A stretch of 64,000 bases of DNA, from NCBI RefSeq assembly GCF_002369955.1, contig NZ_AP014564.1:774808-838807 (forward strand), written 5' to 3'. Positions 24,968 through 33,591 of the stretch are shown in pieces. Each line of letters opens with the position of its first letter. Positions within the stretch are counted from its first letter, which is position 1. Under the pieces are notes generated by a model. It was not told where the DNA came from. It made no database searches and saw only the letters and a list, made by a program, of their open reading frames with translations. The position numbers were made by a program, and so were the translations under genes. This DNA is from Ichthyobacterium seriolicida. Its GTDB lineage: Bacteria; Bacteroidota; Bacteroidia; Flavobacteriales; Ichthyobacteriaceae.

Positions 24968-27900
24968 ATGTTTAAGAAAAATTATTTTGTAAAGAGTATT
25001 ATTTTCTCTTCTGTATTGTTGTCGGTAATTATTTTCTCCTGTGATAAAAAGAACATTATAGAAGACGATTTAAATGTATGTATAGAATCATTTTCCTTGC
25101 TGGATTCTGAAAATGAAGAAAAAAAATTAGGTTCTGATATAGACTGTGATATAGATGCTGAGAATTATACTATATCATTAACAGTTCCTCATACAGCTGT
25201 TTTAGATGGCTTAAAGTTTAATATAACCCCATGTGAAGGGACTACCATATCCCCTGCTAGTGGTGAGGCAGTTGATTTCGAAGAAGTTGTAGAAGAAGCT
25301 ATTACTGAGGATGTTTCTGAAGGGTCTTTTGAGGAAACTACTAAAAAGCCTTCTCCTCAACGTTATAAAAAGGTGTTTACTTTAACGAAAGAAGGAAAAT
25401 CTCAAGAATATACTGTTTATATAACTAAATCTTTAGCTAGTGATTGTTCTATTAGTTCTTTTAAATTAGAAAAATCTAAAAATGAAACTAAGATTTTCGC
25501 AGATAGAGTGGGTGATATTACTCAATCTGATGATACTGATCCTTCTACTATAACATTACATGTATCTGATGCTGCTACTTTAACTGAGCTAAATCCTACA
25601 ATAATTCATACAGGAACTAGTTTTAGTTCAGGAGATCCTGTTTCCACTACTTCTGATACTAATATAGTCACAACTACAGTGAATTATACAGTTGCCGCTT
25701 CAGATGGAAAAATAAAAGTTTATAAAGTAATATTTATCAAAGACTTATCTTCTGATAATAGAATTTCTGAATTTAAGTTTACAAAAAGCACTGATAGTAA
25801 TACAGGTCTAAAATTAACTAGATCTTCTGCTGTTGTAGAAAGTAGAGCAGCTGATGTTACAATTAGTAGTAATGGTAATACTAATACTGGAACTATATCA
25901 GTAAAGGTATCAAATGCATCAACCATAACAACTTTAATTCCTACTATAACAAAACATAAAGATGCCACTATAAGTCCAGAAATTACAGCTGAAAATTATG
26001 AGAATAATGCTACTAAAGTTTATACTGTAACAGCTCAGGATGGTCAGACAAAACAGTATACAGTGTCTGTTGCTAAGGATTTGTCTAATGATAAAGAGAT
26101 AAGCAGTTTTAAATTTGAGAGTTCTGAAAATACTGAGAATAACTTTAATAGTCAGGATTATGATAGCACCATAAATAATCCTTCTACTGGAGAAGGGGAA
26201 GGAACTATAACTATTGCAAAAATGCCACATACTATTACAAATTTAACAGGCCTAAAGCCTAGTATAGTAATAAGTGCTAATGCTTCGGTTAATCCAGCAA
26301 ATGGAACTCCTCAGAGTTTCACTCGTGGTACGCCGGTAGCATATACTGTAACAGCACAAGATGGTACTACTAGAAGATATAATGTAACCATTCCTACATT
26401 AGATGCACTAGCAGAGATTACTTTGTTTAAAATTAAGCCCTCAGATCATAGTGGTAACTCAAAGATTACATCAGAAATAGAATGGACTAAGTCAGATGAT
26501 GAAAACTATACAATAGTATTAGATGGAGAAGATAATTCTACTGTGAGTCTTAGTCCTGAAATATCACTTTCTACAGGCGCTTCAGTAAGTCCAGAATCTA
26601 AGAAAGAAACTACATTTACTTATGGTCAACCTGTAACGTATACTGTAACAGCTGAAAATGGTACTGCCAAAGCATATAGTGTAACTGTAAAGTCTTCGAA
26701 TTCTAAGATGAAGTCTTTTAAGTTTAAACCTAGTGATGGAACTAATCAGAACGCTGGAAAAATTGTTCAAGATATTGTGGTTAATAGTATAACTGGTAAT
26801 ACAGTAACAGTAAAGGTTCCGCATGATGCGGTACTTGATGCTTTAACTCCTGATATAGAAGTATATAACGGAGCTAGTGTTACCGCTCCTTCAGGAGGAG
26901 CTAATACAGCGCAAGATTTTAGTAGCAGTTCTGTAACATATACTGTAACAGCTCAGGATGGAAAAAGCACTACTGAGTATACTGTAACTGTAACTCAAAA
27001 TGCTGCTCCTCAGATAGAGTCATTTAAGTTTATGACTGCTTCTAACAATAGTAAAAATCTTGGAAATGATATATCAGGAACTATCGATCATAGTTCTGGA
27101 ACTATAACTGTTAAAGTTCCTCATGATGCCACCTTAACCGATTTAACTCCAACTGTTACAACTTCTTCTACTTTGGCTGATACTAATGTATATAAAGGAG
27201 CAACTGGTACTACTGATGCTAATTCTACTTCTGTTGATTTCAGCAGCTCTCATTCAACTCCTGTACAATATAGTGCAGTGGGTCCTGCTGGAGGAAGGAA
27301 AGTTTATAATGTAAAGGTTTATAAGGAGCCTAAAATAGAAACCTTTAAGTTTGAACAGACTGAGAATACAGGTAATACTGGTTTCCCTGCTAATAAAACA
27401 TATGTTGGTTCAGTTGATGAGACAGGTAAAACTGTAACCATCACAGTTGCTAATACGGTTGATGTAGCAAAACTAACTCCTACTATTACTGTTTCTACTG
27501 AGACCACTGCTTTTACATCTATTTCTACGGATTTCAGTAGTGGTACTCCAACGGTTACAGTTACAAACAAGGATTTGCCTGAACTTACTAAAACATATAC
27601 TGTAACTGTAACTAAAGAAGCAGCGCCACAATTGACAAGCTTTAAAATAGGGGCTAAGCCTGAAAAAGGCATTGCAGCTGAGGTAGGTGCTACGTTTACT
27701 GATCCTACTGATGGTGGCAATACTGGAACAATAAAATTAAAGTTTCCTTATAATGTTGCTAACCATAGCACTGATATTGTTTTAACAGGATTAACACCTA
27801 CTATTGAGCCTAATAACAATGGATATACTGTAAGTCCAACTAGTGGTCAAGAGATATCTGGAGATATTAGTAGTGAAAGCCATAAAACATTTACTCTAAC

Positions 27901-28285
27901 AAAAACTGATACAGGTTCTAAAAGTGTTTATACCGTAGAAGCAATTAAAGGGCCATATATTAAAAGTTTTAAGTTTGTTGTTGCTGATAGCAGTGGTAGT
28001 GGAACTAATACAGGTATAACTGCTGAAGCTAATGGGGTAATTAATCATGCTGCTGGTACTATAACTTTACAAGTGCCTAGTACGGTAGATTTAACTACAG
28101 CACAGCTAACTCCGACAATTGATGTGGGAGAAAATACTAGTACTACTATTGATCCTGCTGTTACAGCCAGGGTTTTTAGTGGTGAAGTTAAGTATACAGT
28201 AACATCTTCAAATTCTTCATATTCTGATTTTAAAAAAGAGTATACAGTTACTGTAACTAAAAAAGAAGATAGTTCGGCCAAATAG
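24968..28285 (+). CDS. array lipoprotein C
   Basis: 1,105 residues, MFKKNYF start, lipobox cysteine 25. The N-terminus is of the SENEEKKLGSDIDCDIDAENY kind, shared with copy H. The acidic loop is EEVVEEAITEDVSEGSFEE, a hybrid of the two loop kinds. A clear switch point lies at 27386-27388: upstream bases 27170-27388 match copy B, downstream bases 27386-27599 match copy A. The next block (LTSFKIGAKPEKGIAAEV, GLTPTIEPNNNGYTVSPTSG) is shared with copy K. It is the longest of the type-2 copies after F and H, ending in KKEDSSAK. Confidence 0.85.
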   Translation: MFKKNYFVKSIIFSSVLLSVIIFSCDKKNIIEDDLNVCIESFSLLDSENEEKKLGSDIDCDIDAENYTISLTVPHTAVLDGLKFNITPCEGTTISPASGEAVDFEEVVEEAITEDVSEGSFEETTKKPSPQRYKKVFTLTKEGKSQEYTVYITKSLASDCSISSFKLEKSKNETKIFADRVGDITQSDDTDPSTITLHVSDAATLTELNPTIIHTGTSFSSGDPVSTTSDTNIVTTTVNYTVAASDGKIKVYKVIFIKDLSSDNRISEFKFTKSTDSNTGLKLTRSSAVVESRAADVTISSNGNTNTGTISVKVSNASTITTLIPTITKHKDATISPEITAENYENNATKVYTVTAQDGQTKQYTVSVAKDLSNDKEISSFKFESSENTENNFNSQDYDSTINNPSTGEGEGTITIAKMPHTITNLTGLKPSIVISANASVNPANGTPQSFTRGTPVAYTVTAQDGTTRRYNVTIPTLDALAEITLFKIKPSDHSGNSKITSEIEWTKSDDENYTIVLDGEDNSTVSLSPEISLSTGASVSPESKKETTFTYGQPVTYTVTAENGTAKAYSVTVKSSNSKMKSFKFKPSDGTNQNAGKIVQDIVVNSITGNTVTVKVPHDAVLDALTPDIEVYNGASVTAPSGGANTAQDFSSSSVTYTVTAQDGKSTTEYTVTVTQNAAPQIESFKFMTASNNSKNLGNDISGTIDHSSGTITVKVPHDATLTDLTPTVTTSSTLADTNVYKGATGTTDANSTSVDFSSSHSTPVQYSAVGPAGGRKVYNVKVYKEPKIETFKFEQTENTGNTGFPANKTYVGSVDETGKTVTITVANTVDVAKLTPTITVSTETTAFTSISTDFSSGTPTVTVTNKDLPELTKTYTVTVTKEAAPQLTSFKIGAKPEKGIAAEVGATFTDPTDGGNTGTIKLKFPYNVANHSTDIVLTGLTPTIEPNNNGYTVSPTSGQEISGDISSESHKTFTLTKTDTGSKSVYTVEAIKGPYIKSFKFVVADSSGSGTNTGITAEANGVINHAAGTITLQVPSTVDLTTAQLTPTIDVGENTSTTIDPAVTARVFSGEVKYTVTSSNSSYSDFKKEYTVTVTKKEDSSAK

Positions 28286-28312
28286 AGGATTATTTCAACT
28301 CTAATCTAAGGG

Positions 28313-28342
28313 CAGGCAGCTGTTATTATGGCTGTCTGTTTT
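28313..28342 (+). terminator. terminator, copy C
   Basis: CAGGCAGC / GCTGTCTG stem with a G-U pair, loop TGTTATTATG, then T residues. Confidence 0.75.
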
Positions 28343-28389
28343 TATTTTTTATGTTATTAATAAAGAAACACGGTTAAATAATTACTATT

Positions 28390-28519
28390 ATCTTAGCTAA
28401 GATATTCTGTTTTCTGTCTTTTGGGGTAGAGAGTAGGATAAGTCTTATTGCTAATACTTTGAATGCTATGGTATTTAGATAATTGTTGTTTTTTTTTAAC
28501 CAATCATATTACTAAAATT
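28390..28519 (+). promoter_or_regulatory. type-2 leader with palindrome, copy D
   Basis: Perfect palindrome at 28390-28403. The leader is 130 bp, two more than most type-2 leaders, because the T tract before the start region is longer. Confidence 0.65.
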
Positions 28520-31500
28520 ATGTTTAAGAAAGATTATTTTTTAAAGAGTATTATTTTCTCTTTTGTATTGTTGTCGGTAATTATTTTCTCCTGTGATAAA
28601 AAGAACATTATAGAAGAGGATTTAAATATATGTATAGAATCATTTTCCCTTCTTGATTCTGAGAATGCGGGGAAAAAATTAGAGTCTAATATAGACTGTC
28701 AGATAAATGCTGAAGAGCATACTATATCATTAACAGTTCCTCATACAGCTGTTTTAGATGGCTTAAAGTTTAATATAACCCCATGTGAAGGGACTACAAT
28801 ATCTCCTGCTAGTGGTGAGGCAGTTGATTTTGAAGCCGTTGTAGAAGAAGCTACTAATGAGGATGTCTCTGAAGGGGCTGCCGAGGAAACTAGTAAAAAG
28901 CCTTCTTCCCAACGTTATAAAAAGGTGTTTACCTTAACAAAAGAAGGAAAATCTCAAGAGTACACTGTTTATATAACTAAAGTTTTAGCTAGTGATTGTT
29001 CTATTAGTTCTTTTAAATTAGAGAAGACTAATAATGAAGGTAAGATTTTTGCAGATAGAGAGGGTGTTATTAGTCAAACTGATGGGGTTAATACTATAAC
29101 ATTACATGTATCTGATGCTGCTACTTTAGACAAAGCGTTAAAGCCTACAGTAATTCATACAGGAGCTAGTATTACTTCAGGAGAACTAGTTTTCACTACT
29201 GAAAACAGTATTACCACAACGACAGTAAATTATACAGTAACTGCTGCAGATGAAAAAACAACAAAGGTTTATAAAGTAAGCTATATCAAAGACTTATCTT
29301 CAAACAATAAGATTTCTGTATTCTCATTTACAAAAGACACCACCAATAATACAGGTCTAAAATTAACTAGGTCTTCTGCTGGGGCCAGAACAGCTGATGT
29401 TACAATTACTAATAATACTGATAGCGCTGCTGGAACTATAGCAGTAAAGGTATCAAATGCAGCAGATGTAACAGCTTTAATTCCTACTATAACTAAGCAT
29501 GAAAGAGCTACTATAAGTCCAGAAATTGCGCCCCATGATTATAATACTAATAATAACAAAGTTTATACTGTAACAGCTGAAGATGGTCAAACAAAAGAGT
29601 ATACAGTATCTGTTACTAAGAACCTTTCTAATGATAAGAGTATGACTTCTTTTACATTTAAACATTCTGTAAATACTGATAAGCCTCTTGGCCAAGATTA
29701 TTCAGCAGCTAGTATACCTGCAGCTACTGGAGATGCTGATGTAACTGTGAATATTGCAAAAATTCCTCATACAGTTTCAGATTTAAATGATCTAAAGCCC
29801 ACTATAGAATTTAGCGCTAATGCTTCGGTTAATCCACAAAATCAAACTCCTCAAAGTTTCACACGTGGTACGCCAGTAGTATATACTGTAACAGCTCAAG
29901 ATGGTACTACTAGAAGATATAATGTGATTATAGGTACATTAAGTAATGTAGCAGAGATTACGTCGTTTAAAATAGAAAAAGATGGTACTTCTATTGCTCC
30001 AAGTATTACAGTAGATATGACGATAGTATTAGATGGAGTAGATGATACTACTGTAAAGTTGAACCCTGAAATAGTAGTTTCTCCAGGAGCTACGGTAAGC
30101 CCAACTTCTGGAACAGAAACGCAATTTACTTATGGTACAGCTGTACCTTATACTGTAACAGCTGAAAATGGTTCTAAAAAAACATATAGTGTTACTGTAA
30201 AGTCGTCGAATTCTAAGATGAAGTCTTTTAAGTTTAAAAAAGATACTGGAAGTAATAGTGGTACCGGAAAAATTGTTCAAGATGTAACAGGAATTATAGA
30301 TCATGATGCTAAAACAGTAACTGTAAAAGTTCCACATGATGCAGTACTTGATGCTTTAACTCCTGATATAGAATTATATAACGGAGCTAGTGTTACCGAT
30401 CCTTCAGGAGGAACTAATACAGCGCAAAATTTTAGTGATAGTAACACAGTAAAATATACTGTAACAGCTCAAGATGGAACTACAAGCGATTACAATGTAA
30501 CTGTAACTCAAAACGCTGAACCTCAAATACAAAGTTTTATATTTGCTATAGCCTCCCCTAATAATGATAAAAATCTTGGGAGTGATAATATTACAGGTCA
30601 TATTAATGGCAGTAATATAATCGTTAAAGTTCCTCATGATGCTACTTTAACTGGGTTAGTACCAACTGTTGCAGGCACTTCTAACGTTACAGTGTATAAA
30701 GGAGGAGCTAGTAGTACTGAGGCTAATACAACTCCTACTGATTTCAGCAGCTCTCATACAACTGCTGTAGAGTACAGCGCAGTATGCCCTGCTGGAGGAA
30801 AAAAAGTTTATAATGTAAAAGTTTATAAAGAGCCTAAAATAGAAACGTTTAAGTTTGAACAGACTGAGAATACAGATAATACGGGTTTCCCTACTGGACA
30901 AACGTATACTGGCACCATCACTAATACTAATTTAACGACTGGAACTATAACCATCACAGTTGCCAATATGGTTAATCTAGCAACTCTAAAGCCTAGTATT
31001 ACTGTTTCTACTGAGACAGGTACTTTTACATCTACTTCTATGGATTTCAATAGTGGTATTCCAACGGTTAAAGTTCAAAATAAGTATTTAAGTTCATTTG
31101 AGAAAACTTATACTGTAACTATAACTAAAGAAGCAGCGCCGCAATTGACAGAGTTTAAAATAGGGGCTAAGGTTGATAATGGCATTGCAGGTGAGGTAGA
31201 TGCTGCATTAACTCATCCTACTGATGGCAATACTGGAACAATAAAATTAAAGTTTCCTAAGAATAATCAAAGTGAATTTAATTTAACAGGATTAAGTTAT
31301 ACTCATACTACCAATCCTAGTACAGGATGTGCTCTGTCTCCTGCTTCAGCGGTATCTGGAGATATTAGTACTGTTGGTAGTAAAATTACTCTGACAACTG
31401 ATTTAGGATCTAAAACAGAATACACTATTCAAGCAATTAAGGGGCCTTATATTAGTAAGTTTGAGTTTAAAAAAGATACTGATGGTAATAGTGATAAAAA

Positions 31501-31774
31501 TTTAGGTTCTGATATTGTCGGAACAATTGATCATGCTCTAAATACTATAAAATTAGAAGTTCCTAGTGATATAACAGAAAGTCCAAGTGGCAAAGTAACT
31601 CTAACTCCTACAATTGAAGTACAAAATGGCGCTACTGCTGTATCTTCTCCTAGTAGTGGAAATCCTAAGGAGTTTACTGTTGACGGGAGTACTAATGTTG
31701 ATTATACAGTAACTAATTCTACTGATACATCTTTTACTAAAACATATACTGTAACTGTAACTAAAGCTAGTTAG
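28520..31774 (+). CDS. array lipoprotein D
   Basis: 1,084 residues from the ATG at 28520 (MFKKDYF). The frame is open further upstream to 28463, but family alignment and the signal peptide fix this start. Loop of repeat 1 as in copy A. Bases 29681-30225 (545 bp) are nearly identical to copy G 41914-42458. A stretch around 29200-29340 matches copies E and J, and one around 29470-29680 matches copy K. Its 3' end and following spacer are nearly identical to those of copy J. The mixture of four relatives in one gene is typical of the array. Lipobox cysteine 25. Confidence 0.85.
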   Translation: MFKKDYFLKSIIFSFVLLSVIIFSCDKKNIIEEDLNICIESFSLLDSENAGKKLESNIDCQINAEEHTISLTVPHTAVLDGLKFNITPCEGTTISPASGEAVDFEAVVEEATNEDVSEGAAEETSKKPSSQRYKKVFTLTKEGKSQEYTVYITKVLASDCSISSFKLEKTNNEGKIFADREGVISQTDGVNTITLHVSDAATLDKALKPTVIHTGASITSGELVFTTENSITTTTVNYTVTAADEKTTKVYKVSYIKDLSSNNKISVFSFTKDTTNNTGLKLTRSSAGARTADVTITNNTDSAAGTIAVKVSNAADVTALIPTITKHERATISPEIAPHDYNTNNNKVYTVTAEDGQTKEYTVSVTKNLSNDKSMTSFTFKHSVNTDKPLGQDYSAASIPAATGDADVTVNIAKIPHTVSDLNDLKPTIEFSANASVNPQNQTPQSFTRGTPVVYTVTAQDGTTRRYNVIIGTLSNVAEITSFKIEKDGTSIAPSITVDMTIVLDGVDDTTVKLNPEIVVSPGATVSPTSGTETQFTYGTAVPYTVTAENGSKKTYSVTVKSSNSKMKSFKFKKDTGSNSGTGKIVQDVTGIIDHDAKTVTVKVPHDAVLDALTPDIELYNGASVTDPSGGTNTAQNFSDSNTVKYTVTAQDGTTSDYNVTVTQNAEPQIQSFIFAIASPNNDKNLGSDNITGHINGSNIIVKVPHDATLTGLVPTVAGTSNVTVYKGGASSTEANTTPTDFSSSHTTAVEYSAVCPAGGKKVYNVKVYKEPKIETFKFEQTENTDNTGFPTGQTYTGTITNTNLTTGTITITVANMVNLATLKPSITVSTETGTFTSTSMDFNSGIPTVKVQNKYLSSFEKTYTVTITKEAAPQLTEFKIGAKVDNGIAGEVDAALTHPTDGNTGTIKLKFPKNNQSEFNLTGLSYTHTTNPSTGCALSPASAVSGDISTVGSKITLTTDLGSKTEYTIQAIKGPYISKFEFKKDTDGNSDKNLGSDIVGTIDHALNTIKLEVPSDITESPSGKVTLTPTIEVQNGATAVSSPSSGNPKEFTVDGSTNVDYTVTNSTDTSFTKTYTVTVTKAS

Positions 31775-31800
31775 ATAATTATTTCACTCTTAATCTAGGA

Positions 31801-31832
31801 ACAGACAGTCAATTATACGGCTGTCTGTTTTT
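31801..31832 (+). terminator. terminator, copy D
   Basis: ACAGACAG / CTGTCTGT stem, loop TCAATTATACGG, T run. Confidence 0.8.
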
Positions 31833-31869
31833 GTTTATATAAAAAAACACCATTCAAATAATTACTATT

Positions 31870-31883
31870 ATCTTAGCTAAGAT
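31870..31883. promoter_or_regulatory. palindrome belonging to copy E, separated from it by the IS
   Basis: Perfect ATCTTAGCTAAGAT. Before the IS insertion it lay 118 bp upstream of the copy E start; now 1.7 kb separates them. Confidence 0.7.
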
Positions 31884-31899
31884 ATTCACTTCTCTCTAT

Positions 31900-31903
31900 T
31901 TAG
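31900..31903. repeat. target site duplication, left (TTAG)
   Basis: TTAG before the left IS end is repeated at 33504-33507. The undisturbed sequence CTCTATTTAGGGGAAG in front of copies A, J and K confirms the target. Confidence 0.85.
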
Positions 31904-31998
31904 CCTGGATTATTCATGGTTATATTTCAATATTGGGTATAAAGTGTTAATTTTAGTAGGGTTAACTAAAAAACAACGACTTTATATAAGGCCCAAAA

Positions 31999-33297
31999 AT
32001 GAGGAATAAAAACACATTATTTTATAGAGGGAAGACTTCTGTTGAATTAACTTTTTCATCATCAGAAATTAGTTCTGATGGATCTTTAATCATGCTTGAA
32101 AAACTAGAACCAGATCATAGATTGATTCATTATTACAGTAAACTTTTGCCTGATACTCGAGACTCTAGATTTATTACTTATACCAGAAGGCATCAGTTAA
32201 AACAAAGGGTTTATATGATCATGTTAGGCTATGAAGACGCCAATGATGTTAATCATTTACATAACGATCCTTTATTCAAAGATGTTCTTCAAGGTGATTT
32301 GGCTTCTCAACCTACTATATCAAGATTTGAGAATAGCTTTGACAAACAAGCTGTTTTTAAGTTTTGTGATGCGTGGTTATACAAATATGTTTCAAGTTTA
32401 TCTGATCGTAAGAGAATAGTTATTGACGTAGATTCAACTGATGATCCAACTCATGGCAGTCAACAATTGTCAATGTTTAACGGTTATTATAGTCAATTCA
32501 TGTACAATGAACTATTTTTTCATGATGGAAAAACAGGACAGATTATCCTTCCTGTACTCCGCCCAGGAAATAGTCATTCTAATAAATGGTATGTGAGTAT
32601 TTTAAAGCGAATAATTATCAAAATACGTGAGAGTCACCCAGAGATGGAAATAATTATTAGAAGTGATAGCGGCTTTAGTTGCGCTCCTTTTTACCAATTA
32701 GTAGATGATTTTGATTTACTATATGTGACAGGCATAGCGAGCAATGAAGTTTTAAAAAGAAAGGTATCTTGGTCAAAAAATGCTGTAAAAAAAATGTATT
32801 TAGATCAGGGAGAGAAGCACCAACATTTTATGAGTTTTACGTACAAAGCCAAGAGTTGGCACAAGCCTCAACAGTGCTATTCTAAAGTTGAGAGTACAGG
32901 ATTAGGGATGAACATAAGGCATTTTTCTAGTAATCTTCCCCAAAAGGATGCTAGAGAAATTTACTTTGACTTTTATGTGAAAAGAGGTGATTCAAGTGAA
33001 AATAGAATAAAAGAAGTTAAAAATATGTGTTTTTCTGATCGTTTGTCAAATCATAGTTTTCTTGCTAATTTTTTTCGACTTATGATGAGTAGTCTTGCCT
33101 ATGAAATGTTTTTATTACTGAAACAGAAGATAAAGAAAACAAGATTTGAAGTAGCAAAAAAATGGTTAATCAGTTCGATTAGAACCTATCTTCTCAAGGT
33201 AGGAGCAACGATTAAAATTACCAAAAGGCGAATCTATTATCAGCTATCTAAATCTTTTGTTTACAAGGGTTTATTTCGGGAAATTATTACCCAGTAA
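31999..33297 (+). CDS. IS1380-family transposase
   Basis: A 432-residue DDE transposase. Seen: the first catalytic aspartate in VIDVDSTDDPTHGSQQ, the second in IIIRSDSGFSCAPF, and a YREK-like third region in SSENRIKEVKN. The blocks YYSQFMYNELFFHDGKTGQ and LPVLRPGNSHSNKW are typical of IS1380. The start ATG lies 95 bp inside the left end, and the gene fills most of the element. Full length with no frameshift, so the element may be active; compare the frameshifted copy at 63349. Confidence 0.92.
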   Translation: MRNKNTLFYRGKTSVELTFSSSEISSDGSLIMLEKLEPDHRLIHYYSKLLPDTRDSRFITYTRRHQLKQRVYMIMLGYEDANDVNHLHNDPLFKDVLQGDLASQPTISRFENSFDKQAVFKFCDAWLYKYVSSLSDRKRIVIDVDSTDDPTHGSQQLSMFNGYYSQFMYNELFFHDGKTGQIILPVLRPGNSHSNKWYVSILKRIIIKIRESHPEMEIIIRSDSGFSCAPFYQLVDDFDLLYVTGIASNEVLKRKVSWSKNAVKKMYLDQGEKHQHFMSFTYKAKSWHKPQQCYSKVESTGLGMNIRHFSSNLPQKDAREIYFDFYVKRGDSSENRIKEVKNMCFSDRLSNHSFLANFFRLMMSSLAYEMFLLLKQKIKKTRFEVAKKWLISSIRTYLLKVGATIKITKRRIYYQLSKSFVYKGLFREIITQ

Positions 33298-33298
33298 C

Positions 33299-33325
33299 GG
33301 TTGTTTATTTGTGAAATGAACAACC
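33299..33325 (+). terminator. hairpin after the IS1380 transposase
   Basis: GGTTGTTTATTT pairs with AAATGAACAACC (one G-U) around GTG, directly after the stop codon. There is no T run after it, so termination is not certain. Confidence 0.5.
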
Positions 33326-33503
33326 TTGGGATAGTTACGCCTTGTCGTTAAAAAACCATGTAAAAACACTAAAAAAGAGCATTGTCATCCTAAAAAAAGG
33401 TGCAAAAAAACGACAAAGAAGATGAGTTCTCTTCGATTAGTAAAAAAGTTAAGGAAAAAATATCACGTCTAATCTATTTTAGTATGACTATGAATAATGC
33501 GGG

Positions 33504-33591
33504 TTAGGGGAAGAATTAAAATGAAGTTTGTGGCTGATACTTTGATATTCAAAGCTATTGGCAAGTTGTAATTAATTATTTTTTAAAAAAA
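33504..33591 (+). promoter_or_regulatory. proximal part of type-1 leader, copy E (IS-disrupted)
   Basis: After the right target duplication TTAG the type-1 leader continues intact to the ATG, identical to the copy K leader. The palindrome and the stretch upstream of TTTAGGGG are on the other side of the IS, so native control is probably lost or replaced. Confidence 0.6.
33521..33571 (+). CDS. putative 16-codon leader peptide, copy E
   Basis: Encodes MKFVADTLIFKAIGKL, ending 20 bp before the lipoprotein ATG; same sequence as in copy K. Confidence 0.35.
   Translation: MKFVADTLIFKAIGKL

Larger units (their letters stand above)
31904..33503 (+). mobile_element. complete IS1380-family insertion sequence, 1,600 bp
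   Basis: Ends are CCTGGATTATTCATGGTTAT on the left and, read inward from the right, CCCGCATTATTCATAGTCAT, imperfect terminal inverted repeats. It is flanked by TTAG duplications and carries one intact transposase gene. It lies in the leader of copy E and splits the palindrome from the gene. Confidence 0.92.

Noticed and set aside
27319..27720. Long open frames on the minus strand inside the array genes
   Set aside because: They recur wherever Thr/Val/Ser-rich repeats are encoded, have no starts or signals of their own, and mirror the repeat codons; they are shadows.
28463..28519. Upstream extension of array lipoprotein D
   Set aside because: The added residues come from the leader that is non-coding in all other copies, and they would bury the signal peptide.
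28404..28519. Leader peptide in type-2 leaders
   Set aside because: The base aligned with the type-1 ATG is ATA, and the frame has no good start with a stop before the gene; a structured RNA is more likely.
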